Below the pieces are notes generated by a model. That model had not been told where the DNA came from. It saw nothing but the letters and a program-made list of their open reading frames with translations, and did not search any database. 64,000 nt of DNA, taken from the NCBI GenBank assembly GCA_016124205.1, contig WGOD01000003.1, forward strand, positions 62,001-126,000, written 5' to 3'. Shown here piece after piece: positions 26,595-35,050 of the stretch (position 1 is the stretch's first letter; every line of letters starts with the position of its first letter). Source of the stretch: Alphaproteobacteria bacterium (lineage in GTDB: Bacteria; Pseudomonadota; Alphaproteobacteria; Caulobacterales; Maricaulaceae). Position numbers and translations under genes: made by a program.

Positions 26595-27380
26595 TTACAG
26601 CCCCTCCGGCAAGACCACCTTTGCGGTCAAACCCCCGGACTCCACCTCGCGCGCGTCCTCCAGCCGGTCGAGGCGGAGGATGGCGAGGGCGTGCGACCCG
26701 GCTGAAGACGTGATTGTACCAAGCGCGGTGTCGCCGAGCATCACGTCTGTTCCCGCCGCCGGTGCAGGCCCGTCGAAATCGAGCCGCACCGTGCGTTTGC
26801 GGATCGTGCCGCGGCGTTTCATGCGCGAGACGACTTCCTGGCCGACGAAGCAGCCCTTCTTCCAGCCGATCCCGCCAAAGAGGTCGAGATTGACGTCGGT
26901 CGGGAAGACATCGGTGTCGCCATAGTCGCGGCCAAAGGCGGGGACGCCGGCTGCGATCTCGGTCTCTGCCTGGATCGCGTCACCTGCGGTCAGGCTGTCG
27001 GCCTCGGTAGCGGGCCGGATCGAGCGCGCGGGCAGGGCGGCACAGCGCGGATCCGGCGTCCCTTCGCCAACGGTGATGGCGAGATCGTCCGCCAGACGCA
27101 CCTCGGCCTTCGCGCGCAGCTTGTACATGGACAAGCGTTTCGCGAGCGCTTCGGCCGCGCCGGCGGGCAGTTCGATCAGAACCTCGTCCTCGCGGCCGTG
27201 GATCAGGAAATCCGCGATGATCTTGCCCTGCGGGGTCAGCAGCGCGCCGGCACGCAATTCTCCGTCGGCGATGTCCGCGACCGGACAGGTCACGACGCGT
27301 TGCAGGAAGTCGCGCGCTTCCTCGCCTGTGACGGCGATAACGGCGCGATCGGTCAGTCGGGCAGGGGAATCAAAGCTCAT
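26595..27380 (-). CDS. ygfZ: Folate-binding YgfZ/GcvT-like protein (Fe-S assembly factor)
   Basis: YgfZ is a tetrahydrofolate-dependent helper for certain iron-sulfur enzymes. The 261-residue protein has the GcvT-like opening RAVIAVTGEEARDFLQ and TPQGKIIADF, and the signature cysteine motif KGCFVGQEVVSRM, which defines the family. The ATG at 27380 is preferred over an ATG 12 codons upstream because homology starts here. It is divergent from the glycosyltransferase gene with 66 bases between the starts. Confidence 0.9.
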   Translation of the reverse strand: MSFDSPARLTDRAVIAVTGEEARDFLQRVVTCPVADIADGELRAGALLTPQGKIIADFLIHGREDEVLIELPAGAAEALAKRLSMYKLRAKAEVRLADDLAITVGEGTPDPRCAALPARSIRPATEADSLTAGDAIQAETEIAAGVPAFGRDYGDTDVFPTDVNLDLFGGIGWKKGCFVGQEVVSRMKRRGTIRKRTVRLDFDGPAPAAGTDVMLGDTALGTITSSAGSHALAILRLDRLEDAREVESGGLTAKVVLPEGL

Positions 27381-27446
27381 GACCCAGCATATGGCCACGC
27401 CTTGCGCGCTGGCCAAGACTCACCGGCTCGGCTATTCCGCTTTTCC

Positions 27447-28409
27447 ATGCAGCGCATCCTGTTCATCACCTCCACGCGCATCGGCGACGCCGTCATCAAC
27501 TCCGGCGTGCTCGATCATCTGGTTCGCACCAGTCCGGATGCGAAATTCACCATTGCCTGCGGCCCGCTGGCGGTTCCGATTCTGGAAAACACACCCGGGC
27601 TGGAACGGCTGATCATCATCCACAAGAAGCCCGCCGGCATGCATTGGCCGGGCCTGTGGCGGCGCGTCGCCGGGACGAAATGGGACCGTGTGGTCGACAT
27701 GCGCGGATCGGCGATCGCCTATCTCCTGCGCGCCGGGGAGCGCAATGTCGCCGGCCGCTATCCCTATCCCGACAACAAGGTGCGCGAAGCCGCGAGCGTG
27801 ATCCGCGCCGAGCCGCCGCCTGCACCGAAGATCTATGTGCCGGCCGAGGCGCACGAACGCGCGCTGGGCCATCTTCCCGCCGGACGCCAGATGCTGGCGA
27901 TCTGCCCGTCGGCCAGCTGGCCGTTCAAGATGTGGCCGGCCGACCGGTTCGCCGAACTCGTGAAACGTCTCGTCGGGTCTGGTGGTCCGATGGCGGGTGC
28001 CGCGGTCCACATCTTCGGCGGGCCGGGCGACGAGGAACACGCTCAGCCGATCCTGCGGGTGCTGCCCGACGCGGGTGTCGTCGACTTCACAGGCAAGCTG
28101 CACCTAATGGATGTCGCGGCCCTGCTTGGACGGGCGCGGCTGTTCGTCGGCAATGACAGCGGGGTGATGCATATCGCTGCCGCAATGGGCGCGCCGACGC
28201 TCGGCCTGTTTGGTCCGTCGGACGAGCGCCGCTATGGCCCGTGCGGCGAGCATTGCGCCAGTGTGCGCGGTCCGCGCGGTTTCGAGGAGGTGCGCGAACT
28301 CGCCACGTCGAAGGATTTCCGGGCCAATCCCGAAAGCCTGCTTCTCGATCTCTCGACCGATGCGGTCTATGAAGCCGCATGCCGGCTGCTGGAGCGGACG
28401 AGCTCATGA
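27447..28409 (+). CDS. Glycosyltransferase family 9 (heptosyltransferase-like)
   Basis: The 320-residue protein has the GT9 layout of two Rossmann-like halves: ILFITSTRIGDAVINSG at the start, the nucleotide-sugar region LAICPSASWPFKMWP near residue 150, and GNDSGVMHIAAAMG with GLFGPSDERR near 235-255. GT9 enzymes add heptose or related sugars to lipopolysaccharide core. The acceptor cannot be deduced. Its stop overlaps the next start by four bases (ATGA). Confidence 0.88.
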   Translation: MQRILFITSTRIGDAVINSGVLDHLVRTSPDAKFTIACGPLAVPILENTPGLERLIIIHKKPAGMHWPGLWRRVAGTKWDRVVDMRGSAIAYLLRAGERNVAGRYPYPDNKVREAASVIRAEPPPAPKIYVPAEAHERALGHLPAGRQMLAICPSASWPFKMWPADRFAELVKRLVGSGGPMAGAAVHIFGGPGDEEHAQPILRVLPDAGVVDFTGKLHLMDVAALLGRARLFVGNDSGVMHIAAAMGAPTLGLFGPSDERRYGPCGEHCASVRGPRGFEEVRELATSKDFRANPESLLLDLSTDAVYEAACRLLERTSS

Positions 28410-29743
28410 CCCAGACCTATGACCTGATCATCAAGGGCGGCGAGGTGGTGAACCACGCCGGCCGCGGACGCGCCGATGTCGGCGTGATCAACGGGAAAAT
28501 CGCGAAGATCGGCGATCTCGGAACCGCCAGCGCGGGCGAGACGGTCGATGCCACCGGCCTGCACGTCCTGCCGGGCGTGATCGACAGCCAGGTGCATTTC
28601 CGCGAGCCGGGTCTGGAATGGAAGGAAGACCTCGAAAGCGGGTCGCGCTGCGCCGTTCTGGGCGGGGTCACCGCCGTGTTCGAAATGCCGAACACCAACC
28701 CGACCACGTCCGATCCGGACGCGCTGACCGACAAGCTGAAGCGCGCCGAGCGCATGCATTGCGACCACGCCTTCTATGCCGGGGCGACGAACGAGAATGC
28801 CGACATCCTGCCCGTGATGGAGCGAATGACCGGCTGTTGCGGCGTGAAGGTCTTCATGGGCGCCTCGACCGGCGACCTTCTGGTCAAGGACGATGAGGGC
28901 GTGGAGCGCGTCCTCAAGGCCATCAAGCGCCGCGCTGCCTTCCACAGCGAGGACGAATACCGCCTTGAGGAGCGCCGCAAGCTTGCGGTCGATGGCGACT
29001 GGACCAGCCACGAGATCGTGCGCGATGCCGAGGCGGCGATCCTGTCGACCAAGCGTCTGGTCCGCCTCGCGCGGAAGACCGGCAAGCGCATCCACGTACT
29101 GCACATCTCGACCGCCGAGGAGGTCGACTTCCTGCAGCACCACCGTGACATCGCGAGCTGCGAAGTGACGCCGCAGCATCTGACGCTCGAAGCGCCGGAA
29201 GCCTATGAGCGCCTCAAGGCCTATGCGCAGATGAACCCGCCCATCCGCGGCGCGAAGCATCGCCAGGCGCTCTGGCGCGGGCTCGATCAGGGCCTGTTCG
29301 ACGTGCTCGGCTCCGACCATGCCCCGCACACGAAGGAAGAAAAGGCCAAGCCTTATCCGCAAAGCCCGTCCGGCATGCCGGGCGTGCAGACGCTGGTGCC
29401 GGTGATGCTGAACCATGTCGCGGAGGGCCGACTGTCGCTGGAACGCTTCGTCGACCTGACGAGCCATGGCGCGCAGCGGATTTTCGGCATTGCCGGAAAG
29501 GGCCGCATGGCGACCGGCTGGGACGCGGACTTCACGCTCGTCGATCTCAAGGCGAAGCGCACCATCACGAATGAATGGAATGCCTCGAAATGCGGCTGGT
29601 CGCCCTTCGCCGGCATGGAGGTGACGGGCTGGCCGATGGCGACGATCATCCGCGGCCGCACCGTGATGCGCGACGACGAAATCGTAGCGCCGTCGACCGG
29701 CAAGCCGGTCCACTTCATGGAAACCCTGCCCGAGGAGGCGTAG
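28406..29743 (+). CDS. pyrC: Dihydroorotase-family cyclic amidohydrolase
   Basis: The 445-residue protein fits the multifunctional dihydroorotase group that closes carbamoyl-aspartate in pyrimidine synthesis. Metal and active-site landmarks are the VHFREPG strand near residue 64, the lysine in GVKVFMG, HSED, HVLHIST and GSDHAPH. The first position of the usual HxH pair is glutamine (Q62-V-H64), a variant I recall from alphaproteobacterial members. No pyrB is adjacent in the window; the partner gene upstream is a glycosyltransferase. Function as dihydroorotase is likely but not certain. Confidence 0.8.
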   Translation: MTQTYDLIIKGGEVVNHAGRGRADVGVINGKIAKIGDLGTASAGETVDATGLHVLPGVIDSQVHFREPGLEWKEDLESGSRCAVLGGVTAVFEMPNTNPTTSDPDALTDKLKRAERMHCDHAFYAGATNENADILPVMERMTGCCGVKVFMGASTGDLLVKDDEGVERVLKAIKRRAAFHSEDEYRLEERRKLAVDGDWTSHEIVRDAEAAILSTKRLVRLARKTGKRIHVLHISTAEEVDFLQHHRDIASCEVTPQHLTLEAPEAYERLKAYAQMNPPIRGAKHRQALWRGLDQGLFDVLGSDHAPHTKEEKAKPYPQSPSGMPGVQTLVPVMLNHVAEGRLSLERFVDLTSHGAQRIFGIAGKGRMATGWDADFTLVDLKAKRTITNEWNASKCGWSPFAGMEVTGWPMATIIRGRTVMRDDEIVAPSTGKPVHFMETLPEEA

Positions 29744-29754
29744 GGCGCGATTGC

Positions 29755-29804
29755 TTCCCTCTCCCCGCGGGGGAGAGGGTGGTCCGAAGGACCGGGTGAG
29801 GGGT
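29755..29804. repeat. Palindromic repeat, left copy flanking the DUF559 remnant
   Basis: CCCTCTCCC and GGGAGAGGG pair around GCGG (29758-29779); then GGTCC-GAA-GGACC (29781-29793) forms a second hairpin, followed by GGGTGAGGGGT. A reverse-complement copy without the second hairpin is at 30149-30189. This is a common alphaproteobacterial intergenic repeat type. Confidence 0.85.
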
Positions 29805-29811
29805 TCGCAAA

Positions 29812-30190
29812 ATGGAAAGGCCCGGAACTGGAAACGCGCGTCGATTGAGAAGAGAGCAGACCGAGCCCGAGCATCACCTTTGGCAGCATTTGCGCGGACG
29901 TCGACTGCTCGGTTTCAAGTTTCGGCGGCAAGCCCCCATCGGTCCCTATTTCGCAGATTTCGTCTGCTTCGAAGCGCGACTGATCGTGGAGGCAGATGGG
30001 GGTCAGCATACGTCGCGGGTAAAGCGAGGACAGCGCGCGCACGGCTTGGCTAAACCGCGAAGGCTATCGCGTGCTACGATTCTGGAATTCCGACATTCTC
30101 AACGATATTGAGGGTGTTGTGACAATGATTGCAGAGGCGCTGCGCGCCACCCCTCACCCCAACCCTCTCCCCCGAGGGGAGAGGGAGTAA
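29812..30190 (+). pseudogene. DUF559 (Vsr/PD-(D/E)XK-like endonuclease domain) gene, frameshifted
   Basis: The first frame encodes the DUF559 opening (EPEHHLWQHLRGRRLLGFKFRRQ) and the nuclease-core motif with LIVEADGGQH (to 30009). The family's closing segment RTAWLNREGYRVLRFWNSDIL then continues in another frame from 30038, with 28 bases between, so one base was gained or two lost. Frame one ends at 30111; frame two runs to TAA 30188-30190, and its last 15 codons lie in the flanking repeat. DUF559 proteins are related to very-short-patch repair endonucleases. It may be a degenerate gene or a sequencing error. Confidence 0.75.
30149..30189. repeat. Palindromic repeat, right (inverted) copy flanking the DUF559 remnant
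   Basis: ACCCCTCACCC ... AACCCTCTCCCCCGAGGGG AGAGGGAG is the reverse complement of the left copy at 29755-29804, minus the 13-base GGTCC/GGACC hairpin. It supplies the end of the broken DUF559 frame and lies just before the ribosome site of the next gene. Confidence 0.85.
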
Positions 30191-30200
30191 AAGGTCCGAC

Positions 30201-30965
30201 ATGTCCGAACGCCAGAGTTTTTATTTCTTCGATATCGACGAGAACGTCCTGCATCTGCCGACCAAGGTGCATCTCCTCAACACCATGACGGGTGAGGAGA
30301 AGACGATGACGCAGGCCGAGTTCGACGGAATTCGAGGCTATCTCGGCATGGCGGGCGAGTGGGAGGACTGGGCTGCGCCGCCCGAGCGCGCCTTCCGCGA
30401 ATTCGCCGACGGTCAGGACCGCCATGGCGAGGAATACCTGCTGCGCGACATCCGCCGCGGGCTGGAACAGGGCGGCTGGAAAGGCCCCAGCTGGGACATC
30501 TTCAAATACGCCGTGCTGCGCCATCGCCCGGTTGCGATCATCACGGCGCGCCAGCATTCCGCGGAGATCATCCGCGAAGGGATCAGGCTCCTGAAGGACG
30601 CCGGGGAGATCCCGGAAGAGCCGGACTATGTCGCAATCTACGGTGTTTCGAATCCTTCGGTGAAAGCCGAGCTGGGGGCGCACCTGACCACGGCGGGTCT
30701 GAAGCGCGCCGCGATCCGCGCCTGCGTCGAGACGGGGCTGGAGAAATTCGGCCGCGATCTGCCGCACAGCTTCGGCATGTCGGACGACGATCCGAAGAAT
30801 GTCGACCTGATCACCTCGGCGATGCTGGAGTGCAAACTCGACTATCCCGACAAGCGCTTCTTCGTGATCTCGACCAATCGCCGCCGGCACGTGAAGCTGG
30901 AAGTCCTCTCGCCGCACAAGGAAGAGTCCAAGCTCCGCGCCGCGGAAGAGGATTATTACGGGTAG
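30201..30965 (+). CDS. HAD-like hypothetical protein
   Basis: The 254-residue cytoplasmic protein begins SFYFFDIDENVLHLPTKV, where DID resembles the DxD nucleophile motif of the HAD phosphatase superfamily; RPVAIITARQHS fits HAD motif II (Thr), and a late FGMSDDDPKNVD stretch resembles the acidic motif IV. The assignment is based on these three spaced motifs only. An AAAAGG ribosome site supports the ATG at 30201. Substrate unknown. Confidence 0.7.
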   Translation: MSERQSFYFFDIDENVLHLPTKVHLLNTMTGEEKTMTQAEFDGIRGYLGMAGEWEDWAAPPERAFREFADGQDRHGEEYLLRDIRRGLEQGGWKGPSWDIFKYAVLRHRPVAIITARQHSAEIIREGIRLLKDAGEIPEEPDYVAIYGVSNPSVKAELGAHLTTAGLKRAAIRACVETGLEKFGRDLPHSFGMSDDDPKNVDLITSAMLECKLDYPDKRFFVISTNRRRHVKLEVLSPHKEESKLRAAEEDYYG

Positions 30966-30979
30966 CGATTTCTCCTCGT

Positions 30980-31072
30980 CCTTCGAGGCGGCCTGTCAGC
31001 CGCACCTCAGGATGAGGAGAAATGAAGAACCCTCATGCTGAGGTGCCCCGAAGGGGCCTCGAAGCACGAGGG
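30980..31072. repeat. Long intergenic inverted repeat, copy 3 of 3
   Basis: The left arm (30980-31014) runs CCTTCGAGG ... CACCTCAGGATGA and the right arm (31030-31072) runs CCTCATGCTGAGGTG ... CCTCGAAGCACGAGG. The GCCCCGAAGGGGC hairpin lies inside the right arm. It ends immediately beside the stop of the TIGR02301-type gene, between two convergent genes. Confidence 0.85.
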
Positions 31073-31504
31073 TTATTCGTCCTCGGCCAGCAACGGTTCC
31101 AGCAGCGCGTCCGACAATTGCCGGCCGCGGCTGGCCAGTTCCCGGCGTTCGGCCTCGACCTGCGCGCCGCAGGTCAGGCGGTAGCGCTGCTGGTCGCGAA
31201 AGCCGTTGTTGAAATTGTCGATCAGGCGTTCGCGCCAGTAGCCGTTGGCCGGGGCTTCGAGATCGAGCAATTCCTGCATCTGGTTGCGCCAGGCCTGGGA
31301 GTGGTTCCCCTCGCAGGCATAGGCGAGATAGTGCAGCTGGCCCAGCACGTGGGCGAGGTCGGGGATGACCCGGTCGCGATTGATCCGCGGCGTGCGCGGC
31401 ACATCCTCGAATGTCGGTTCGTCGCCCGGACGCGTGTCGGGCTTCACCTGCGCGATGGCAGGCGCAGCAAGCATCAGGGCGAGGATCAGGACGGCGAAGC
31501 GCAT
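31073..31504 (-). CDS. TIGR02301-type exported protein
   Basis: The 143-residue protein starts MRFAVLILALMLAAPAIAQ, a cleavable signal peptide with the AxA cut after residue 18. The mature part contains LAHVLGQLHYLAYACEG, WRNQMQELLDLE and RLTCGAQVEAERRELASRGRQLS, which match what I recall of the TIGR02301 family of alphaproteobacterial periplasmic proteins. Two cysteines (ACEG, LTCG) could form a disulfide. Function unknown. It starts 12 bases after the Nudix gene on the same strand. Confidence 0.75.
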   Translation of the reverse strand: MRFAVLILALMLAAPAIAQVKPDTRPGDEPTFEDVPRTPRINRDRVIPDLAHVLGQLHYLAYACEGNHSQAWRNQMQELLDLEAPANGYWRERLIDNFNNGFRDQQRYRLTCGAQVEAERRELASRGRQLSDALLEPLLAEDE

Positions 31505-31515
31505 CGCGGCGCAGT

Positions 31516-31932
31516 CTAATCGCGGGAATGCGGCGAAGCGTGGGCACGCGGTGTGATGACGCGGCGCGTCTCGTCCCAGCTGACTTTTTCCAGCGCTTCG
31601 GCGAGCGGGAAGAAGGCGGCTTCCTCGGCGTCGTCGGCGGCGACCGGCTCGCCGGCAATCCATTCGGCCTCGAAATCGATCAGCACATAGTGGGCGTCGT
31701 CCATGATGGAATCGACGACATCGATCAGGCCGGTGATCCGGGCGGTGACGCCCGTCTCTTCCTTGAGTTCACGCAGGGCGCCGTCCGCGACCGTCTCGCC
31801 GTATTCCAGCTTGCCGCCGGGAATGGACCACTTGCCCTTCAGCGGCTCGCGGCCACGCTTGACCAGCAAGACCTCATCTCCGCGCCGGCAGACGACGCCG
31901 ATACAGGCGAGAGGGAGTGTTCCGGTGGTCAC
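31516..31932 (-). CDS. Nudix hydrolase
   Basis: The 138-residue protein has a complete Nudix box, from GGKLEYGETVADGALREL to KEETGV, matching Gx5Ex7REUxEExGU, so it should hydrolyse a nucleoside diphosphate linked to another group. The start is GTG 31932, directly after the stop of the dehydrogenase gene. The substrate is not readable; small members of this kind act on oxidised nucleotides or sugar nucleotides. Confidence 0.88.
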   Translation of the reverse strand: MTTGTLPLACIGVVCRRGDEVLLVKRGREPLKGKWSIPGGKLEYGETVADGALRELKEETGVTARITGLIDVVDSIMDDAHYVLIDFEAEWIAGEPVAADDAEEAAFFPLAEALEKVSWDETRRVITPRAHASPHSRD

Positions 31933-32733
31933 CTACTTCGCGGTCCAGCCGCCATCGACGGAAATGTGCGTGCCATTGCACGACGCGCCGGCGTCGGAAA
32001 CCAGGAAGAGGAGCGCGCCGACGAGCTGGGAATATTCCACGAAGCGCTTGGTCGGCTGGGCGGCGAGCATCACGTCGCGGACGACTTCCTCCTCGGAAAT
32101 GCCACGTGCTTTCGCCGTGTCGGCGATCTGGTTTTCCACCAGCGGCGTCTTCACATAGCCGGGACAGATGGCGTTCACCGTGATGCCGGTTTCGGCGACT
32201 TCGAGCGCCACCGTCTTCGTCAGGCCGAGCACGCCATGCTTGGCGGCGACATAGGCCGACTTGAAGGGCGAGGCGACGAGGCCGTGGGCCGAGGCCAGGT
32301 TGACGATCCGGCCCGAGCCCTGGCGCTTCATGATCGGCAGGGCGTTCTTGATGGTGTGGAAGTTGGAGGTGAGGTTGATCTTGAGGATCGCCTCCCACTT
32401 GCCCGCCGGAAATTCGTCGATCGGCGAGACGTGCTGGATGCCGGCATTGTTCACGAGGATGTCGAGCCGGCCGAACTCGCTCTCGGCGTAGCGGATCAGG
32501 CCGCCGATCTCGTCGGCCTCCATCATGTTGGCCGGGTGATAGCGCGCCTTCACGCCGTGCTCGGTCTCGATGCGCTTGCGGAGGCGTTCGATCTCGTCCT
32601 GCGGGCCGAGGCCGTTCAGAACGACATTCGCGCCGCATTCGGCGAGACCCTCGGCCAGCGCCGCGCCGATGCCGCTGGTGGAGCCGGTGATGACGGCCAC
32701 CTGGCCGGAGAGATCGGTTTTCAGTGCGCTCAT
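31933..32733 (-). CDS. bdhA: 3-hydroxybutyrate dehydrogenase (SDR family)
   Basis: This NAD-dependent enzyme interconverts 3-hydroxybutyrate and acetoacetate in PHB or ketone metabolism. The 266-residue protein has the Rossmann motif TGSTSGIG, NNAG, the catalytic serine in NLASAHG, the YxxxK pair in SAYVAAKHG, and the C-terminal SVDGGWTAK that is typical of BdhA. The ICPGYVKTPLV segment also fits. The Nudix gene follows without a gap. Confidence 0.88.
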   Translation of the reverse strand: MSALKTDLSGQVAVITGSTSGIGAALAEGLAECGANVVLNGLGPQDEIERLRKRIETEHGVKARYHPANMMEADEIGGLIRYAESEFGRLDILVNNAGIQHVSPIDEFPAGKWEAILKINLTSNFHTIKNALPIMKRQGSGRIVNLASAHGLVASPFKSAYVAAKHGVLGLTKTVALEVAETGITVNAICPGYVKTPLVENQIADTAKARGISEEEVVRDVMLAAQPTKRFVEYSQLVGALLFLVSDAGASCNGTHISVDGGWTAK

Positions 32734-32792
32734 GATCGGCCCCCTTCAGCGGAATTGTGCGGCTGCGAAATGGCCCGCGCCGGGCGTCCGCG

Positions 32793-33578
32793 TCAAGCGG
32801 CGCGCTTCTTCGGCGGCTGCGGACGCACGAAGGTCAGCTTGCCGCCGGCCGAGGCCGCCTCGTCGAAGCTGTAGCCCTCGACATTGAAGTCCTTCATCTT
32901 CGCCGGATCGGTGACGCGGTTCTCGATGATCCAGCGCGCCATCAGGCCGCGCGCGACCTTGGCGAACATGAAGAGGATGCGGGCCTTGCCGTCCTTCTCT
33001 TCCTTGAAGTCGACATCGACGATCTCGGCGTCGAGCGTCTTGCGGTCGACGGCCTTGAAGTATTCGTTGGAGGCGAGGTTCACGATGGTCCGGCTCTTCT
33101 GGCCCTTCAGGGCGTCATTGAGCTGGCTGGCGATATCGCTGCCCCAGAAATCGTAGAGGCTCTCGCCCTTCTTCGTCTTGATCTTGCGGCCCATTTCGAG
33201 GCGGTAGGGCTGGATCGCATCGAGCGGACGCAGCACCCCATACAAGCCCGACAGGATGCGCAGATGGTCCTGCGCCCATTTCAGATCCGTGTCGGACAGG
33301 CCCTCGGCGTTGAGCCCGCGATAGACCTCACCGGCGAAGGCGAGCGCGGCGGCCTTGCCGTTCGTGGCGTCCGGATCGAAGGCCTGGAAGCGCTGGTAGT
33401 TGAGCTCGGCCAGATCGTCGGACAGCTCCATCATCGTCTTGATCTTGCGCTTCGAGAGCTTCGCCGTCGCCTTCGAGAGATCGGCCGTGCGCTCGATCAG
33501 GGCCGGGCGGGTCAGGTCGAGCGTATGGGTGCTCGGTTCGAAATCGAGGCGTTTCGCCGGGGAGAGCAGGACGAGCAT
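32793..33578 (-). CDS. yaaA: Peroxide stress protein YaaA
   Basis: YaaA limits free iron and oxidative damage and binds DNA in Escherichia coli. The 261-residue protein begins MLVLLSPAKRLDF, the family hallmark, and has LSGLYGVLRPLD, YRLEMG and NLASNEYF. The ATG at 33578 is chosen because it is the start seen in family members. Confidence 0.93.
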   Translation of the reverse strand: MLVLLSPAKRLDFEPSTHTLDLTRPALIERTADLSKATAKLSKRKIKTMMELSDDLAELNYQRFQAFDPDATNGKAAALAFAGEVYRGLNAEGLSDTDLKWAQDHLRILSGLYGVLRPLDAIQPYRLEMGRKIKTKKGESLYDFWGSDIASQLNDALKGQKSRTIVNLASNEYFKAVDRKTLDAEIVDVDFKEEKDGKARILFMFAKVARGLMARWIIENRVTDPAKMKDFNVEGYSFDEAASAGGKLTFVRPQPPKKRAA

Positions 33579-33651
33579 GGGAATCGGTCTCCGGGTCGCT
33601 TTCACCCGGATTTAGGCAGCGAGGTCCGTCAGGTCGAGTCGTGTGGCTGGA

Positions 33652-35046
33652 TCAGGCCCCGAAGATCATGCGCGGATTCATGATCCCCTTGGGATCGAGC
33701 GCGGTCTTGATCGCCTTCATCAGCTCCACGTCGAGCGGGCGTTTCTCCGCCAGTTCGGTGCGCTTCATGATGCCGATGCCGTGCTCGGCGCTGATCGAGC
33801 CGCCATATTTCGCGACCTTGTCATAGATCATCGCGGTGACGGGCTCGGTCGACTTCGCGAAGTCGAGGCCGGCGCCCGGTTCGGTCCGCGCGACGTTGAA
33901 GTGGACATTGCCGTCGCCGACATGGCCGAAGGCGATGATCATCACGCCGGGCAGCATGCGTTCGGCCGCCTCGGTCGCCTCGGCCATGAAGGCCGGCATT
34001 TTCGACACCGGGATGGACACGTCATGCTTGGCGGCGCGGCCATGGGCCTTTTCCGCCTCCGCAATCGGTTCGCGCAGATTCCAGAAATCCTTCGCCTGCT
34101 GCTCGCTCTCCGCGATCACCGCGTCGCGGATCAGGCCCGCCTCGAAGGCTTCGCCGAGCGCAGCTTCCATCATCTCGCGGCCTTCGCCGGGGCGGGCGGC
34201 TCCGATCTCGAGCAGCGCATACCAGGGATGGGCGTCGGCGAAGGGATCGCGCGTTCCGGGAATGTGTTCGACGACGAGTTCGAGCGCATTGCGCGGAACG
34301 AGTTCCAGCGCCGAAAGCGCGCCGCCCGTGGCCGTCTTCATGTGGCCGAGCAGGGAAACCGCCGCGTCGGGACTGTCGATGGCGGTGAAGGCGACGGAAA
34401 TCTCGCCGGGCTTCGGGAAGAGTTTCAGCGTCGCGGCGGTGATCACGCCGAGCGTGCCTTCGGCGCCGATCAGCATCTGTTTCAGGTCGTAGCCGGTATT
34501 GTCCTTCCGAAGGCCGCGCAGCCCGTTCCAGACGCGTCCGTCGGGCAGGACGGCTTCCAGCCCCAGCACCAGATCACGCATCATGCCGTAGCGCAGAACG
34601 TGGACACCGCCGGCATTGGTCGAGATCAGCCCGCCGATCGTCGCCGTGCCCTGACTGCCGAGGCTCAAGGGGAACAGGCGGCCGGCATCCGCGGCGACGT
34701 GCTGGATGGTTTCAAGCACGCAGCCCGCCTCGACGGTCAGCGAGTCGTTGCCGATATCGGTCTCCCGCACGGCATTCATCCGCCGCGTGGTCAAAAGGAT
34801 TTCGCCTTGCGGCGTGCCTCCGCCAACAAGGCCGGTATTGCCGCCCTGCGGGGTGATCGCGATGCCCGCCTCGTGACAGATGGCGACCACCTTGGAGACT
34901 TCCTCCGTCGAGGCGGGTTTGACCAGAAGCGGCGTCTCGCCCTGGTAGCGGCCGCGCCAGTCGCTGGCCAAGGGTCCGATCTCGGCCGGGTCCTCGCTCC
35001 AGCCCTTCGGGCCGAGAACAGACTTGATGCGGTCGATGGCGGTCAT
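33652..35046 (-). CDS. FAD-binding oxidoreductase (D-2-hydroxyacid dehydrogenase, VAO/PCMH type)
   Basis: The 464-residue protein matches the GlcD/D-2-hydroxyglutarate or D-lactate dehydrogenase group. The FAD-binding part includes QGGNTGLVGGGTP and FPLSLGSQGTATIGG, and the C-terminal cap has the metal-binding FGHVGDGNVHFN and the conserved SAEHGIGIMK. It oxidises a D-2-hydroxyacid and passes electrons to quinone or another acceptor. The precise substrate is open; D-2-hydroxyglutarate is my first guess. The start is ATG 35046, four bases after the stop of the Sua5 gene. Confidence 0.87.
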   Translation of the reverse strand: MTAIDRIKSVLGPKGWSEDPAEIGPLASDWRGRYQGETPLLVKPASTEEVSKVVAICHEAGIAITPQGGNTGLVGGGTPQGEILLTTRRMNAVRETDIGNDSLTVEAGCVLETIQHVAADAGRLFPLSLGSQGTATIGGLISTNAGGVHVLRYGMMRDLVLGLEAVLPDGRVWNGLRGLRKDNTGYDLKQMLIGAEGTLGVITAATLKLFPKPGEISVAFTAIDSPDAAVSLLGHMKTATGGALSALELVPRNALELVVEHIPGTRDPFADAHPWYALLEIGAARPGEGREMMEAALGEAFEAGLIRDAVIAESEQQAKDFWNLREPIAEAEKAHGRAAKHDVSIPVSKMPAFMAEATEAAERMLPGVMIIAFGHVGDGNVHFNVARTEPGAGLDFAKSTEPVTAMIYDKVAKYGGSISAEHGIGIMKRTELAEKRPLDVELMKAIKTALDPKGIMNPRMIFGA

Positions 35047-35050
35047 GGTG

